Source: Myxococcales bacterium
Lineage (GTDB): Bacteria; Myxococcota_A; Bradymonadia; UBA7976; UBA1532
Direction: 5' to 3'
NCBI GenBank assembly: GCA_020633435.1
Contig: JACKDP010000003.1
Span: 124,001 to 188,000, forward strand
Length of the DNA stretch: 64,000 bases
The translations under genes were made by a program, and so were the position numbers. The notes beneath the pieces are model-generated. The model was not told the origin of the DNA, searched no databases, and worked only from the letters and a program-made list of their open reading frames with translations. Positions within the stretch are counted from its first letter, which is position 1. The number at the start of each line of letters is the position of its first letter. Positions 8,181 through 18,547 of the stretch are shown piece after piece.

Positions 8181-8627
8181 CTACCAGGTGATGCAGCGCG
8201 CCGCGCACGTCACCACGCCCTCGTCGTGGCCGAAGGCGGTCAGGGCCCAGTAGCCACGCCGGACCTCCACCAGGCAGCCAGCGCCATCGTTGTCGTCCCC
8301 GGTGCCCCCCTGCAGGTCGTACAGCACCAGGAAGCAGGCCCGGTTGTCCGCGGTGCCCAGCAACCGGAACTGGCCGCCGGTGGCGACGACCGGGTCGGTG
8401 TTCTGGATCTGCAAGGGGGAGCCGGCCGGCCCGGCGGGGCCACGCGGACCGGCGGGGCCACGCGGCCCGGCGGGCCCCGCCGGCTCGGCTGGTCCGGCGG
8501 CGTCGGGTGGCGGCGCAGCGTGGGGCGGCGCGCCGACGTCGGGCACCCCCGCGCCTTCGGGGGCGCCGCTGCGGCCGGTGCAAGCGCTGAGGAGGGCGAC
8601 GAGGGCGATGAGGGTCGGGCGGGTCAT
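8181..8627 (-). CDS. Small lipoprotein with collagen-like repeat
   Basis: 148 aa from the ATG at 8627, preceded by CCGGAG with 7-base spacing; a TTG six codons upstream is less likely. Lipobox LLSAC near residue 15. After an Ala/Pro linker there are about eight Gly-Pro-Ala/Arg triplets (GPAGPRGPAGPRGPAGPAG), then a compact Cys-containing C-terminal domain of about 70 residues (four Cys) that I do not recognise. Collagen-like triplets in bacteria usually form trimeric stalks. It lies upstream of the TonB operon on the same strand but is separated by 157 bp with Pho-like sites, so it is probably a separate transcript. Confidence 0.7.
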   Translation of the reverse strand: MTRPTLIALVALLSACTGRSGAPEGAGVPDVGAPPHAAPPPDAAGPAEPAGPAGPRGPAGPRGPAGPAGSPLQIQNTDPVVATGGQFRLLGTADNRACFLVLYDLQGGTGDDNDGAGCLVEVRRGYWALTAFGHDEGVVTCAARCITW

Positions 8628-8877
8628 GGTCGTGCTCCGGTTCAAGTCAGGTGGAGGCTGGGCTTCTCAACCAGCGTGCCAACCGCCGGCAGGCGCGCCA
8701 GGCCGCCTGGGGCAAGGCGCTGCGCGTCCGGCAGCACGATCGGGGGGATGTCCGCGGACGCCGCCCACCCGTCCGACGTCCGGTGAGGCGCCCACCGGCG
8801 CGCGCCGATCCACGGCCACGGAGCGCGCCTCCCCGCGCTGTGGTTTGCGGTCTGTCGTTTGCTAAGTTGGCGCCGCC

Positions 8878-10017
8878 ATGAAGACGCTTGCCTGGATCAC
8901 CTTCGCCGCGCTCCTCCCCGCGTGCGTCCCCGAGCTCACGCTCAAGGAGTGCTACGGCGAGGCCTGCGCCGACATGGCCGCCGCGGCCGACATGGCCGAT
9001 CGCGGGCCGGAGCCGGATGGCGGGGCCGTCGACGCCGCCCCCGCCGACGTCGGCGTCGACGCCCGCCGCCCGCCCCCCGACACCGCCCCCCCGGATCCGA
9101 GCCGGTGCACCACCGAGATGCTCGACAGCAACGTCGTCTTTACGGCGTACCGGGGCGCCCGGGGCCAGACCTTCCGGGCGACGGGCACGGTGATCGACCG
9201 GATCGCCATCGGCGTGAGCGACGGCAACGTGGATCGGGGGGCCTACGGCTTCACGATCAGCCTCTTCGCCGGCGTCGGGTACGTGGGCGAGCCGCTGGCC
9301 GAGGAGACCATCATGCTCCGGGACGGCTTCAGCAACCTGGCCCAGGTCGACATCGACGACGTCCGGGTGCAGCCCGGCGGCATGTACACGCTGCGCATCG
9401 TCCCGGTGGCGGGCCGGGGCTTCGTCCTCGCCGTCCGCCACGACGGCATCGCCGACCCCTACCCCGACGGCGACCACACCACGTACGGGGGCGAGACGGA
9501 TGAGCGCTACGACACGATGTTCCAGGTGCTGTACAGCGCGTGCAGCGACGTCGTGACCGGGCCGCAGCCCGATCCCTGCACGCTGGAGCAGACGCGGGGG
9601 CAGGTCGGCCTCGACCTGGGCACCCTCGGCCAGACGTTCGTGGCCACCGGCCCGACGGTGGCGGGGATGGGCGTGGAGGTCTTCGACGACGACACCCGGC
9701 CCGGCGAGGTGCGCTACACCCTGTCGCTGCACCCGGGGGTGGGCTTCGACGGCGAGCCGCTCTTCACGGGGACGCAGGCCTTCCGCAACGGCTTTCGCAG
9801 CCTGGCCTGGTTCGAGCCCGACACCCCCGTGCCCGTCGAGGTCGGGCAGGTGTACACGCTCCGGGCCCGGCGCGAAGAGCCACGCAGCGTGATGGTGGCG
9901 CTGCGCCACGACGGCATCGCCGACCCCTACCCGGACGGGCACCTGGTCGACGAGGTCGGCCGGCTGAACACCGACTACGACCTGCAGTTCCGGGTCGTGT
10001 TCGGGCGGTGCGACTAG
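8878..10017 (+). CDS. Lipoprotein with two tandem beta-sandwich-like domains
   Basis: 379 aa. Lipoprotein signal MKTLAWITFAALLPAC, an Asp/Ala/Pro linker (residues about 35-75), then two related domains of about 140 residues: each starts near a Cys (SRCTTEM / DPCTLEQ), contains GQTF(R/V)ATG, YxxxLxxGVG(Y/F)xGEPL, RxGFxxLA and ends with RHDGIADPYPDG. The internal similarity shows a duplication inside the gene. I do not recognise the family; the strand pattern suggests a jelly-roll, perhaps carbohydrate- or surface-binding. It has no close operon partner: 149 bp with repeats and a sigma-54 promoter follow it. Confidence 0.72.
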   Translation: MKTLAWITFAALLPACVPELTLKECYGEACADMAAAADMADRGPEPDGGAVDAAPADVGVDARRPPPDTAPPDPSRCTTEMLDSNVVFTAYRGARGQTFRATGTVIDRIAIGVSDGNVDRGAYGFTISLFAGVGYVGEPLAEETIMLRDGFSNLAQVDIDDVRVQPGGMYTLRIVPVAGRGFVLAVRHDGIADPYPDGDHTTYGGETDERYDTMFQVLYSACSDVVTGPQPDPCTLEQTRGQVGLDLGTLGQTFVATGPTVAGMGVEVFDDDTRPGEVRYTLSLHPGVGFDGEPLFTGTQAFRNGFRSLAWFEPDTPVPVEVGQVYTLRARREEPRSVMVALRHDGIADPYPDGHLVDEVGRLNTDYDLQFRVVFGRCD

Positions 10018-10052
10018 CCGGACCGGACGTTCGGTCGGTGTCCGGTGTCCGG
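10018..10052. repeat. Inverted/direct repeat cluster after the lipoprotein gene
   Basis: Begins directly after the TAG at 10015-10017. CCGGAC and CGGAC (10018-10028) face two GTCCGG copies (10040-10045 and 10047-10052) across an 11-base loop. It can fold as a GC-rich hairpin without a T tract, so it may terminate the upstream gene. Equally, the repeated half-sites lie about 65-100 bp upstream of the sigma-54 promoter, where activator binding sites are normally found. Confidence 0.45.
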
Positions 10053-10116
10053 CGACCGGCACCCGCGCGTGTCGATGTTTTCCCCTGATTTCAGCCATAT
10101 GGCGAACAGCGCCCGG

Positions 10117-10131
10117 CGGCACGCCGGTTGC
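10117..10131 (+). promoter_or_regulatory. Sigma-54 (-24/-12) promoter
   Basis: CGGCAC-GCCGG-TTGC: GGCAC at 10118-10122, TTGC at 10128-10131, with the invariant GG and GC dinucleotides exactly 12 bp apart as in the TGGCAC-N5-TTGC consensus. Transcription would begin near 10142, about 25 bases before the ATG at 10167 and just ahead of the AGGAGG at 10156-10161. An AT-richer stretch (10073-10105, including the palindrome CCATATGG) lies between this promoter and the upstream repeat cluster. A sigma-54 activator gene follows at 10922. Confidence 0.7.
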
Positions 10132-10166
10132 GAACCCCCTGGACACACCCTTTCCAGGAGGTCCCC

Positions 10167-10862
10167 ATGGCTCGCCCTCAGCGCTTCACCCTCGTCATCG
10201 CCCGCACCGCCGCCGAGCTCGACGCCGTCTACCGGCTGCGCCACGACATCTACGTGAGCCAGATGGGCCTGCTGCCTGCCGACCACCCCTACTGCCACGA
10301 GGGCCGCCTGCGCGATCCATACGACGCGCGCTCCCAGCAGTACCTGCTGCTGCACGACGGGGAGGCCGTGGGGACGCTGCGGGCGACGGAGGCGGGCCAG
10401 GGGTCGCTGGAGATCGAGCGCTACCGGCCCATCGACGCCCACTGCGCCGACCGGGCGCAGGCCGCCGAGCTCACCCGGTTCATGGTCAAGGCCGAGTGGC
10501 GCTGCCCGATGGCCACGGCGATGCTGCTCTGCGGCGCGGCGGAGCACCTGATGAGCCGCGGCATCACCGAGATCTACGGCGCCGGCAAGCTGGGCAGCCT
10601 GGGCCGCTACTACCGCGCCCTCGGGGCGCGGATGCTCGATCCCACCCCGTTCGCGTATGAGCTGATCCCGGGCTGCCGCTACCAGCTCATCCGGGTGAGC
10701 CTGGGGGCGCCGGGCTCCTGGCAGCGGCTGCGGACGCGGCTGTGGTCGGCCCTCGTCCTGCTGCTCGGCACCCGGTTCCCCGCGCTGGCCAACCGGGTCT
10801 TCAAGCGGGGGCAGTCGGCGCGGTCCCGCGCGCGCGTCCGGCCGGAGGCCCACGCCAGCTAG
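10167..10862 (+). CDS. FeeM-like N-acyltransferase (GNAT/autoinducer-synthase fold)
   Basis: 231 aa. Start ATG at 10167 with a perfect AGGAGG five bases upstream. The N-terminal half carries the VYRLRHDIYVSQMGLL motif (residues about 20-35), resembling the R-x-E/D-V/I-Y region of FeeM N-acyl amino acid synthases and LuxI enzymes. It continues with DPYDARSQQYLLLHDGEAVGTLRA and an AELTRFMVKAEWR strand-helix, typical of the same fold. FeeM transfers an acyl chain from acyl-carrier protein to an amino acid. The C-terminal tail (185-231) is basic and hydrophobic, perhaps membrane-associated. It is driven by a sigma-54 promoter and followed 59 bp later by a sigma-54 activator gene. The substrate is unknown. 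Confidence 0.75.
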   Translation: MARPQRFTLVIARTAAELDAVYRLRHDIYVSQMGLLPADHPYCHEGRLRDPYDARSQQYLLLHDGEAVGTLRATEAGQGSLEIERYRPIDAHCADRAQAAELTRFMVKAEWRCPMATAMLLCGAAEHLMSRGITEIYGAGKLGSLGRYYRALGARMLDPTPFAYELIPGCRYQLIRVSLGAPGSWQRLRTRLWSALVLLLGTRFPALANRVFKRGQSARSRARVRPEAHAS

Positions 10863-10921
10863 CGGGGGCGAGCGCGCGGGCTTGGCAGCCCCGGCCAGAA
10901 CATGCCAAATGCTGTCCCCAG

Positions 10922-12209
<1,288 letters not shown>

Positions 12210-12213
<4 letters not shown>

Positions 12214-13082
12214 GGGCCACGCTGGCCGCCTGCCTGTGGCTGCCGGCGGTGCCCGCCGCCGGCCAGGACGACGCGGCGCGCCTGGAGGCCGCCCAGCAGC
12301 ACATCCTGCGCGGCCGCGCCCACTTCCAGGCGGGCCGCTACGCGGAGGGCATCGCGGACTACGAGCTCGCCTACGCGGCCTTCCCCGATCCCCGCCAGCT
12401 CTTCGTCATCGCGAGCGCCCACGAGCGGACGGAGGCGCGGTGCACGGCGGCCAGCCCGGCCTGGACGCGCTTCCTGCAGGCCTGCCCCGACTGCGAGGAG
12501 CGGTCGACCGCCGAGGCTGCCCTGGCGGCGCTGACGCAGACCTGCCCGGTGAGCGTGCAGATCACGAGCGAGCCCGCGGGGGCCCTCGTCGAGGTGGACG
12601 GGCGCGCCCTGGGCCAGACCCCGCTGGGGCTGATGCTCGCGCCCGGGCCGCACGCCATCGCGGCCGAGCTGGACGCCCTGCCCCGGCTGCGCACCGAGGT
12701 CGACATCACGCCGGGCACGCCGGTGCTCGTGCCGCTGCGCTTCGGCGAGCCGGTGGTGGTGCAGCCCGTGCTGCCGGCGCCTGCCGAGCGCGACAACACC
12801 TGGTCGATCGCGGCGTTGAGCGTCGCCGGCATCGGCGCCACCACGGGCATCGTGTTCCTGGCGCAGATGGTGGACAGCGTGGACGACTTCGAGGGCGCGG
12901 AGTCGCGGACGGCGGCGCTCAACGCGCGCGACGACGCCCAGCGGCAGGCCGTCCTGGCCCAGATCGGCTTCGGCGTGGCCGCCTCGGGCCTCGCGGTGGG
13001 GTGGCTGCTCTGGGAGGGGAGCGGATCCGAGGCGCGCCTCGGCGTCCATCCGCACGGCGCAGCCCTCTCCGTCGACTTCTAG
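12210..13082 (+). CDS. Exported PEGA-domain protein
   Basis: 290 aa; the ATG overlaps the stop of the sigma-54 activator. Signal peptide 1-18 (PAVPAAG), a TPR-like helical region (22-110: GRAHFQAGRYAEGIADYELAYAAFPDPR), a PEGA domain at about 114-155 (VSVQITSEPAGALVEVDG, GQTPLG, GPHAI), and two membrane helices near 198-220 and 255-272. This TPR-PEGA-TM layout recurs in myxobacteria next to Ser/Thr kinases. PEGA domains are thought to be extracytoplasmic binding modules. Operon with the activator; convergent with the kinase gene, six bases away. Confidence 0.78.
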
Positions 13083-13088
13083 TCTCCC

Positions 13089-14623
<1,535 letters not shown>

Positions 14624-14823
14624 CCGGCCTCGCGGGGCGGGGGCTGGGCGGGGTGCACATGGCGCCGGGTGTCTCCGTGGGGGCGGGGGCCCTCATCCAA
14701 CGCGGGCCGGGGGAGAAATGCAAAGAAATCGAGGCAGAGGGGGCGGCCGGCGCGGCCCGCCGGCGCCGGCGAGGGTGGCGGCCCCCGGCGGCGTTTGGCA
14801 CGATGCCGACCCGGAGGAACCCC

Positions 14824-16506
14824 ATGACCGACGACGAGCTGGTGGCGTTCGCTGCGGCCTGGATGGCCGATGATCCCGATCCCGAGACGGCGGCGGCCAC
14901 GGCCGCGCTGCTGGCGGGCCCCGACCTGGAGGGCCTGCGGGCGTGCTTCGGGGAGCGGCTGACGTTCGGCACGGCGGGCCTGCGAGGGGCGCTCGGCCCC
15001 GGGCCCAACCGGATGAACCAGGCGCACGTCCGCCGGGCGAGCGCTGGCTTCGGCCACTACCTCATCGAGGAGGCCACGCGGGGCACCGTCGCGGTGGGCT
15101 ACGACGGCCGCCATGGCTCCCGCGTCTTCGCCGAGGACACCGCGCGGGTGCTGGCCGGCCTGGGGTTCACGGTCTTCCTGGCCGACGCCCCGGCGCCCAC
15201 CCCCGCGCTGGCCTTCGCGGTGCGCAAGCTGTGCTGCACGGGCGGCGTCATGGTCACGGCCAGCCACAACCCGCCGCAGGACAACGGCTACAAGGTCTAC
15301 TGGGGGAACGGGGCGCAGATCGTGCCGCCCCACGACACCGGCATCAGCGCCTGCATCGGCGCCATCGAGTCGCTGGCCGGCCTGAGCGTGCCGCCCCTCG
15401 ACGAGCTGCGCCGGGCCCAGCGGGTGCGGCCCATCCCCGCCGAGGTCGACGTCGCGTACGCGGCCGAGGTGGACGCGCTGCGCTGCTACGACGGGCCTAC
15501 GGACCTGCAGATCGTCTACACGGCGATGCACGGGGTGGGGCGCCGCGCGGTGGAAGACGTGCTGAAGCGCAATGGTTACGTGCACTTCCACGCGGTGGCC
15601 GCCCAGGCGGAGCCCGACCCGGACTTCCCGACGGTGGCGTTTCCGAACCCCGAAGAGCCGGGCGCGCTGGACCTGGCGCTGGCCGAGGCGCGGGCGCGGG
15701 GGGCCGACGTGGTGCTGGCCAACGACCCCGACGCGGACCGGCTGGCGGTGGCGGTGCCCGACGGAGCGGGCGGCTACCGGGCGCTCACGGGCAACGAGCT
15801 GGGGGTGCTCCTCGCGGACGAGCTGCTGACGTATGGGGCGCGGCCGGAGAAGCCGCTGGTGGCGACGACGGTGGTCTCGTCGCAGCTCCTCGGCCGGATG
15901 GCGGCGGCAGTGGGCGTGGCCTTCGCGGAGACGCTGACGGGCTTCAAGTGGCTGGCCACGGAGGCGCTGCGGCACGCGCGGACGGGCGGGCACTTCGTCA
16001 TGGGGTACGAGGAGGCCATCGGCTACAGCGTGGGCGAGGTCGTGCGCGACAAGGACGGGGTGTCGGCGGCGCTCATCGTCTGCGACCTGGTGGCCCGGGC
16101 GAAGCGGGACGGGGTCAGCGTCCTCGACCGGCTGGCGGCGCTCTACCGGCGGCATGGGCTGCACCGCAGCACGCAGAAGAGCCTGAAGATGCCGCCGAGC
16201 GCGGGGGCGGAGCTGATGGCGCGGCTGCGGGCCGACGCGCCGACGACGCTGGGGGGCGTGGCGGTGGAGGCCACGAAGGACTACCTGCTCGACAAGACGG
16301 GCCTGCCGCCGAGCGACCTGCTGGCGTTCCGGCTGGCCGGTGGGCATCGGGTGCTGGTGCGGCCGTCGGGCACGGAGCCGAAGGTGAAGATCTACGTCGA
16401 GGTGGTGCTGCCGTTCGGCGAGGGCGAGGCGCTGGCCGCGGGGGAGGCGCGGGCGGACGCGCTGCTGGCCACGCTGGTGGCCGACGCGGCGGCCCGGCTG
16501 GGCTGA
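14824..16506 (+). CDS. Phosphohexomutase (phosphoglucomutase/phosphomannomutase)
   Basis: 560 aa from ATG 14824, with GGAGG seven bases upstream; a longer frame extends upstream but lacks family sequence. All four active-site loops of the alpha-D-phosphohexomutase superfamily are present: catalytic Ser147 in TASHNP, Mg-binding DPDADR at 301-306, the sugar-binding GYEEAIGY, and the phosphate-binding RPSGTEPK near the C-terminus. It interconverts hexose 1- and 6-phosphates in the cytoplasm. The length and the N-terminal FGTAGLRG point to the PGM2-like/PgcA subgroup. Divergent from the kinase gene across 200 bp and apparently monocistronic. Confidence 0.93.
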   Translation: MTDDELVAFAAAWMADDPDPETAAATAALLAGPDLEGLRACFGERLTFGTAGLRGALGPGPNRMNQAHVRRASAGFGHYLIEEATRGTVAVGYDGRHGSRVFAEDTARVLAGLGFTVFLADAPAPTPALAFAVRKLCCTGGVMVTASHNPPQDNGYKVYWGNGAQIVPPHDTGISACIGAIESLAGLSVPPLDELRRAQRVRPIPAEVDVAYAAEVDALRCYDGPTDLQIVYTAMHGVGRRAVEDVLKRNGYVHFHAVAAQAEPDPDFPTVAFPNPEEPGALDLALAEARARGADVVLANDPDADRLAVAVPDGAGGYRALTGNELGVLLADELLTYGARPEKPLVATTVVSSQLLGRMAAAVGVAFAETLTGFKWLATEALRHARTGGHFVMGYEEAIGYSVGEVVRDKDGVSAALIVCDLVARAKRDGVSVLDRLAALYRRHGLHRSTQKSLKMPPSAGAELMARLRADAPTTLGGVAVEATKDYLLDKTGLPPSDLLAFRLAGGHRVLVRPSGTEPKVKIYVEVVLPFGEGEALAAGEARADALLATLVADAAARLG

Positions 16507-16518
16507 CCCGGAGGGCGC

Positions 16519-16558
16519 GACTTTTTTCTGCGTGTTTTCAACAAGTTCGAAGAAAGTC
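16519..16558. repeat. AT-rich inverted repeat downstream of the mutase gene
   Basis: GACTTTTTTC (16519-16528) pairs with GAAGAAAGTC (16549-16558) with one mismatch across a 20-base loop. It lies 13 bases after the mutase stop codon and 62 bases before the start of the Y1-like gene. It may terminate mutase transcription from either strand, or be the left hairpin of a decayed IS200/IS605-type element. It is one of the few AT-rich spots in the window. Confidence 0.45.
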
Positions 16559-16619
16559 TGCGACACGCGCCGCCGCTGACCGAAGGGAATGGAGGCCCCG
16601 AGCACCGGGAGGACCCTCC

Positions 16620-17579
16620 ATGGCCGACACGCTGCGCATCGAGATGAGCGACCACCGCCTCTTCAGCCCCCGGCTGCAGCGGTGGGTCCTCGCCTTCGAG
16701 ATCACCTCCAAGGTCACCAACGACCTCTTCCTCTTCGCGCCCCGGCATGAGGTCGTCGAGCTGCTGAACGGCGTGCTGGGCCGAGCACAGCAGCGGGTCG
16801 GTCGGGGGGACGGGTTCGAGTTCGACTTCGACCTGTACGGCTACTACTTCATGTCGAACCACCTGCAGTGGCTCATCGGGGTGGAGGAGCTCGTCCACAA
16901 GAGCCTGGTGCTGGAGTGGGTCAACCGGGAGATCGCGCGGCGGATCAACAAGCTGCACGACCGGACGGGCCAGGCGCTGGTGCCGAGCACGGCGCTGCAG
17001 ATCACGACGCTCGACAAGGCACAGGACCGGCTGCGGTACATCATGGGCCAGGGCACGGCGGCGCTCACGTCGCGCCACCCGGCCGACGACGTCTTCGCCT
17101 GCTCCAACCCGGCGCTCCTGCGCGGCGACGCGCTGCGCGGCGTCTTCGTGCACGGCGACGGCCGGCGAGAGGACACGACCGTCCGCATCGACCGGCTGCC
17201 TGGGCTCGGCGACCTGACGCCGAAGGCCCATCGCGCGCTGATGTGGCAGCTCGCCGACGGCCTCGCAGCCGAGCACCGCCCACGACGCAAGAAGGCCGGC
17301 CTCCCCGTCCCCGACCCGGAGGCCGTGCGGCACGTCGACCCCGCGACGAGGCCCAGAGAGCGCAAGCGCAGCCCCGCCCCCGTGGTGCATGGCCCGCCCG
17401 AGCACCAGCAAGCGTGGCGCGACCTGCACGCGGCGCTCAAGGACGCCTACACCGCGGCGCACATCGCCTACTGGCAGTGGCTGGCCGACCCGACGCGCCC
17501 GCTCATCCCCTTCCCGCCGGGCACGATCCCGCCCTCGCATGCGCGCAAGGCGCTCCGCCAGCGGGCCGAGAGCGGGTGA
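16620..17579 (+). CDS. Degenerate Y1 (HUH) transposase-like protein
   Basis: 319 aa, ATG 16620 with GGGAGG upstream. Residues about 24-170 follow the layout of Y1_Tnp/REP-associated tyrosine transposases: YGYYFMSNHLQWLIGV at 73-88 matches the YVLMPNHxHLL HUH segment, INKLHDRTG at 109-117 matches FNRRHGRSG, and LRYIMGQGTAAL matches the LRYIHxNP region. The second His of the HUH motif is Gln83, so metal-dependent nicking is probably lost. A basic, Pro-rich tail (210-270) and a C-terminal helix follow. It may be an exapted or dying transposase; its flanking hairpins are listed separately. Confidence 0.65.
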   Translation: MADTLRIEMSDHRLFSPRLQRWVLAFEITSKVTNDLFLFAPRHEVVELLNGVLGRAQQRVGRGDGFEFDFDLYGYYFMSNHLQWLIGVEELVHKSLVLEWVNREIARRINKLHDRTGQALVPSTALQITTLDKAQDRLRYIMGQGTAALTSRHPADDVFACSNPALLRGDALRGVFVHGDGRREDTTVRIDRLPGLGDLTPKAHRALMWQLADGLAAEHRPRRKKAGLPVPDPEAVRHVDPATRPRERKRSPAPVVHGPPEHQQAWRDLHAALKDAYTAAHIAYWQWLADPTRPLIPFPPGTIPPSHARKALRQRAESG

Positions 17580-17663
17580 CCGGCGGGGGAAGAGCCGCGT
17601 GACTGCTGGTGGGGGCGTTCGGCATGGGCGCAGCGGGCGTGGTGCGGCCGCGGACTGGCGACC

Positions 17664-17687
17664 TCCGCTGGGCAGCTGCCCAGCGGA
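17664..17687. repeat. Perfect 24-bp palindrome between convergent genes
   Basis: TCCGCTGGGCAG-CTGCCCAGCGGA, perfectly self-complementary without a spacer, in the 251-bp space between the Y1-like gene and the nicotinamidase gene. No T tract follows on either strand. It could act as a bidirectional transcription terminator, as a binding site for a dimeric protein, or as the right subterminal hairpin of a relic IS200-like element. I see nothing else recognisable in that space. Confidence 0.55.
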
Positions 17688-17830
17688 CCGGCCAGACCCC
17701 CACTCCCCGCCCCCTGCCCACCCGCTCCACCTCCCATCCCCACGATCCCGACGCCCCCAAGCCCCCGCGTTCCACCCGACCTGCAGCGGAACACCGACGC
17801 ACCGAGATACCCGGTTGGACCTGGGAGGCC

Positions 17831-18547
17831 TCAGGCCTCCCAGGCGGAGGCGAGGAGGGCGCCGCGGGCGGCCATCAGCCAGAGGCCCACGTGGTGGGCG
17901 GCGGCGCGCTCGTGGAAGCCGGGGGCGTCGAACGTCTCGCACGCGTCGGCCAGGACCACGACCCGCAGCCCGGTGATGGCGTCGACGTACGCCGCGCGGT
18001 CGTCCTCGGGGTCGGCCGCCGTCAGCAGGCCGTGGTTGCGGGCGGAGAGGGTGGCCACGACGAAGTCGCTGACGCAGATGTCGGTGCAGTCGCCCGTGAC
18101 GAGCAGGGTGCGGATGCCGTGGGCGACGACCCACGCGCAGAAGGCGTTGGCGCCCGTCTCGCGGTCGATGGCGCCCACGAAGCCGTTGATGCAGTCCTTG
18201 CGGATGACGGTGACGCGGGGCTCGTCCAGCAGCCAGGCCAGCTCGGGGTCCATCTCTTCTTCGCCCGTGCCCTTGATGCCGTGGGGCGGGTAGGGCGGCT
18301 CGGGGATGTCGGCCTCGTGCGTGTCGAGGAAGCACAGGGTGTGCAGGCGCGGGCCGAGGGCGGCGTGCAGGGCCCGCCAGTGGGCGCCGATGCGGTGCAC
18401 CATGGGGATCATGTGCGTCGGGTCGGCCAGGTTGCCGGTGCGGGTGAAGCCCACGCCGGCGTCCACGACGACGAGGCCGACCGGGCCGTCCCCCAGCGCG
18501 ACGGGGGCCAGCGTGACGGGGAGGCGCTCTTCCAGGGTGCCGCTCAT
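17831..18547 (-). CDS. pncA: Nicotinamidase (isochorismatase-like hydrolase)
   Basis: 238 aa. Catalytic triad positions are visible: Asp in VVVDAGVGF, Lys in VIRKDCINGF, and Cys in TGDCTDICV. Metal-site sequences FLDTHEADIP and YPPHGIKGTGEEE are typical of nicotinamidases. The residue after the catalytic Asp is unusual (DAG rather than DxQ). It deaminates nicotinamide to nicotinate in the cytoplasm. Its ATG at 18547 overlaps the stop of pncB (ATGA), so the two NAD-salvage steps are co-translated. High confidence in the family, supported by the neighbour. Confidence 0.88.
   Translation of the reverse strand: MSGTLEERLPVTLAPVALGDGPVGLVVVDAGVGFTRTGNLADPTHMIPMVHRIGAHWRALHAALGPRLHTLCFLDTHEADIPEPPYPPHGIKGTGEEEMDPELAWLLDEPRVTVIRKDCINGFVGAIDRETGANAFCAWVVAHGIRTLLVTGDCTDICVSDFVVATLSARNHGLLTAADPEDDRAAYVDAITGLRVVVLADACETFDAPGFHERAAAHHVGLWLMAARGALLASAWEA

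Noticed and set aside
8849..8862. GG-N10-GC pattern resembling a second sigma-54 promoter
   Set aside because: The -24 half (GGTCT) is poor and the predicted start would be only a few bases before the ATG at 8878.
16620..17579. An active insertion sequence
   Set aside because: The HUH motif is broken, no target duplication or matching ends are visible, and base composition equals that of the neighbours.
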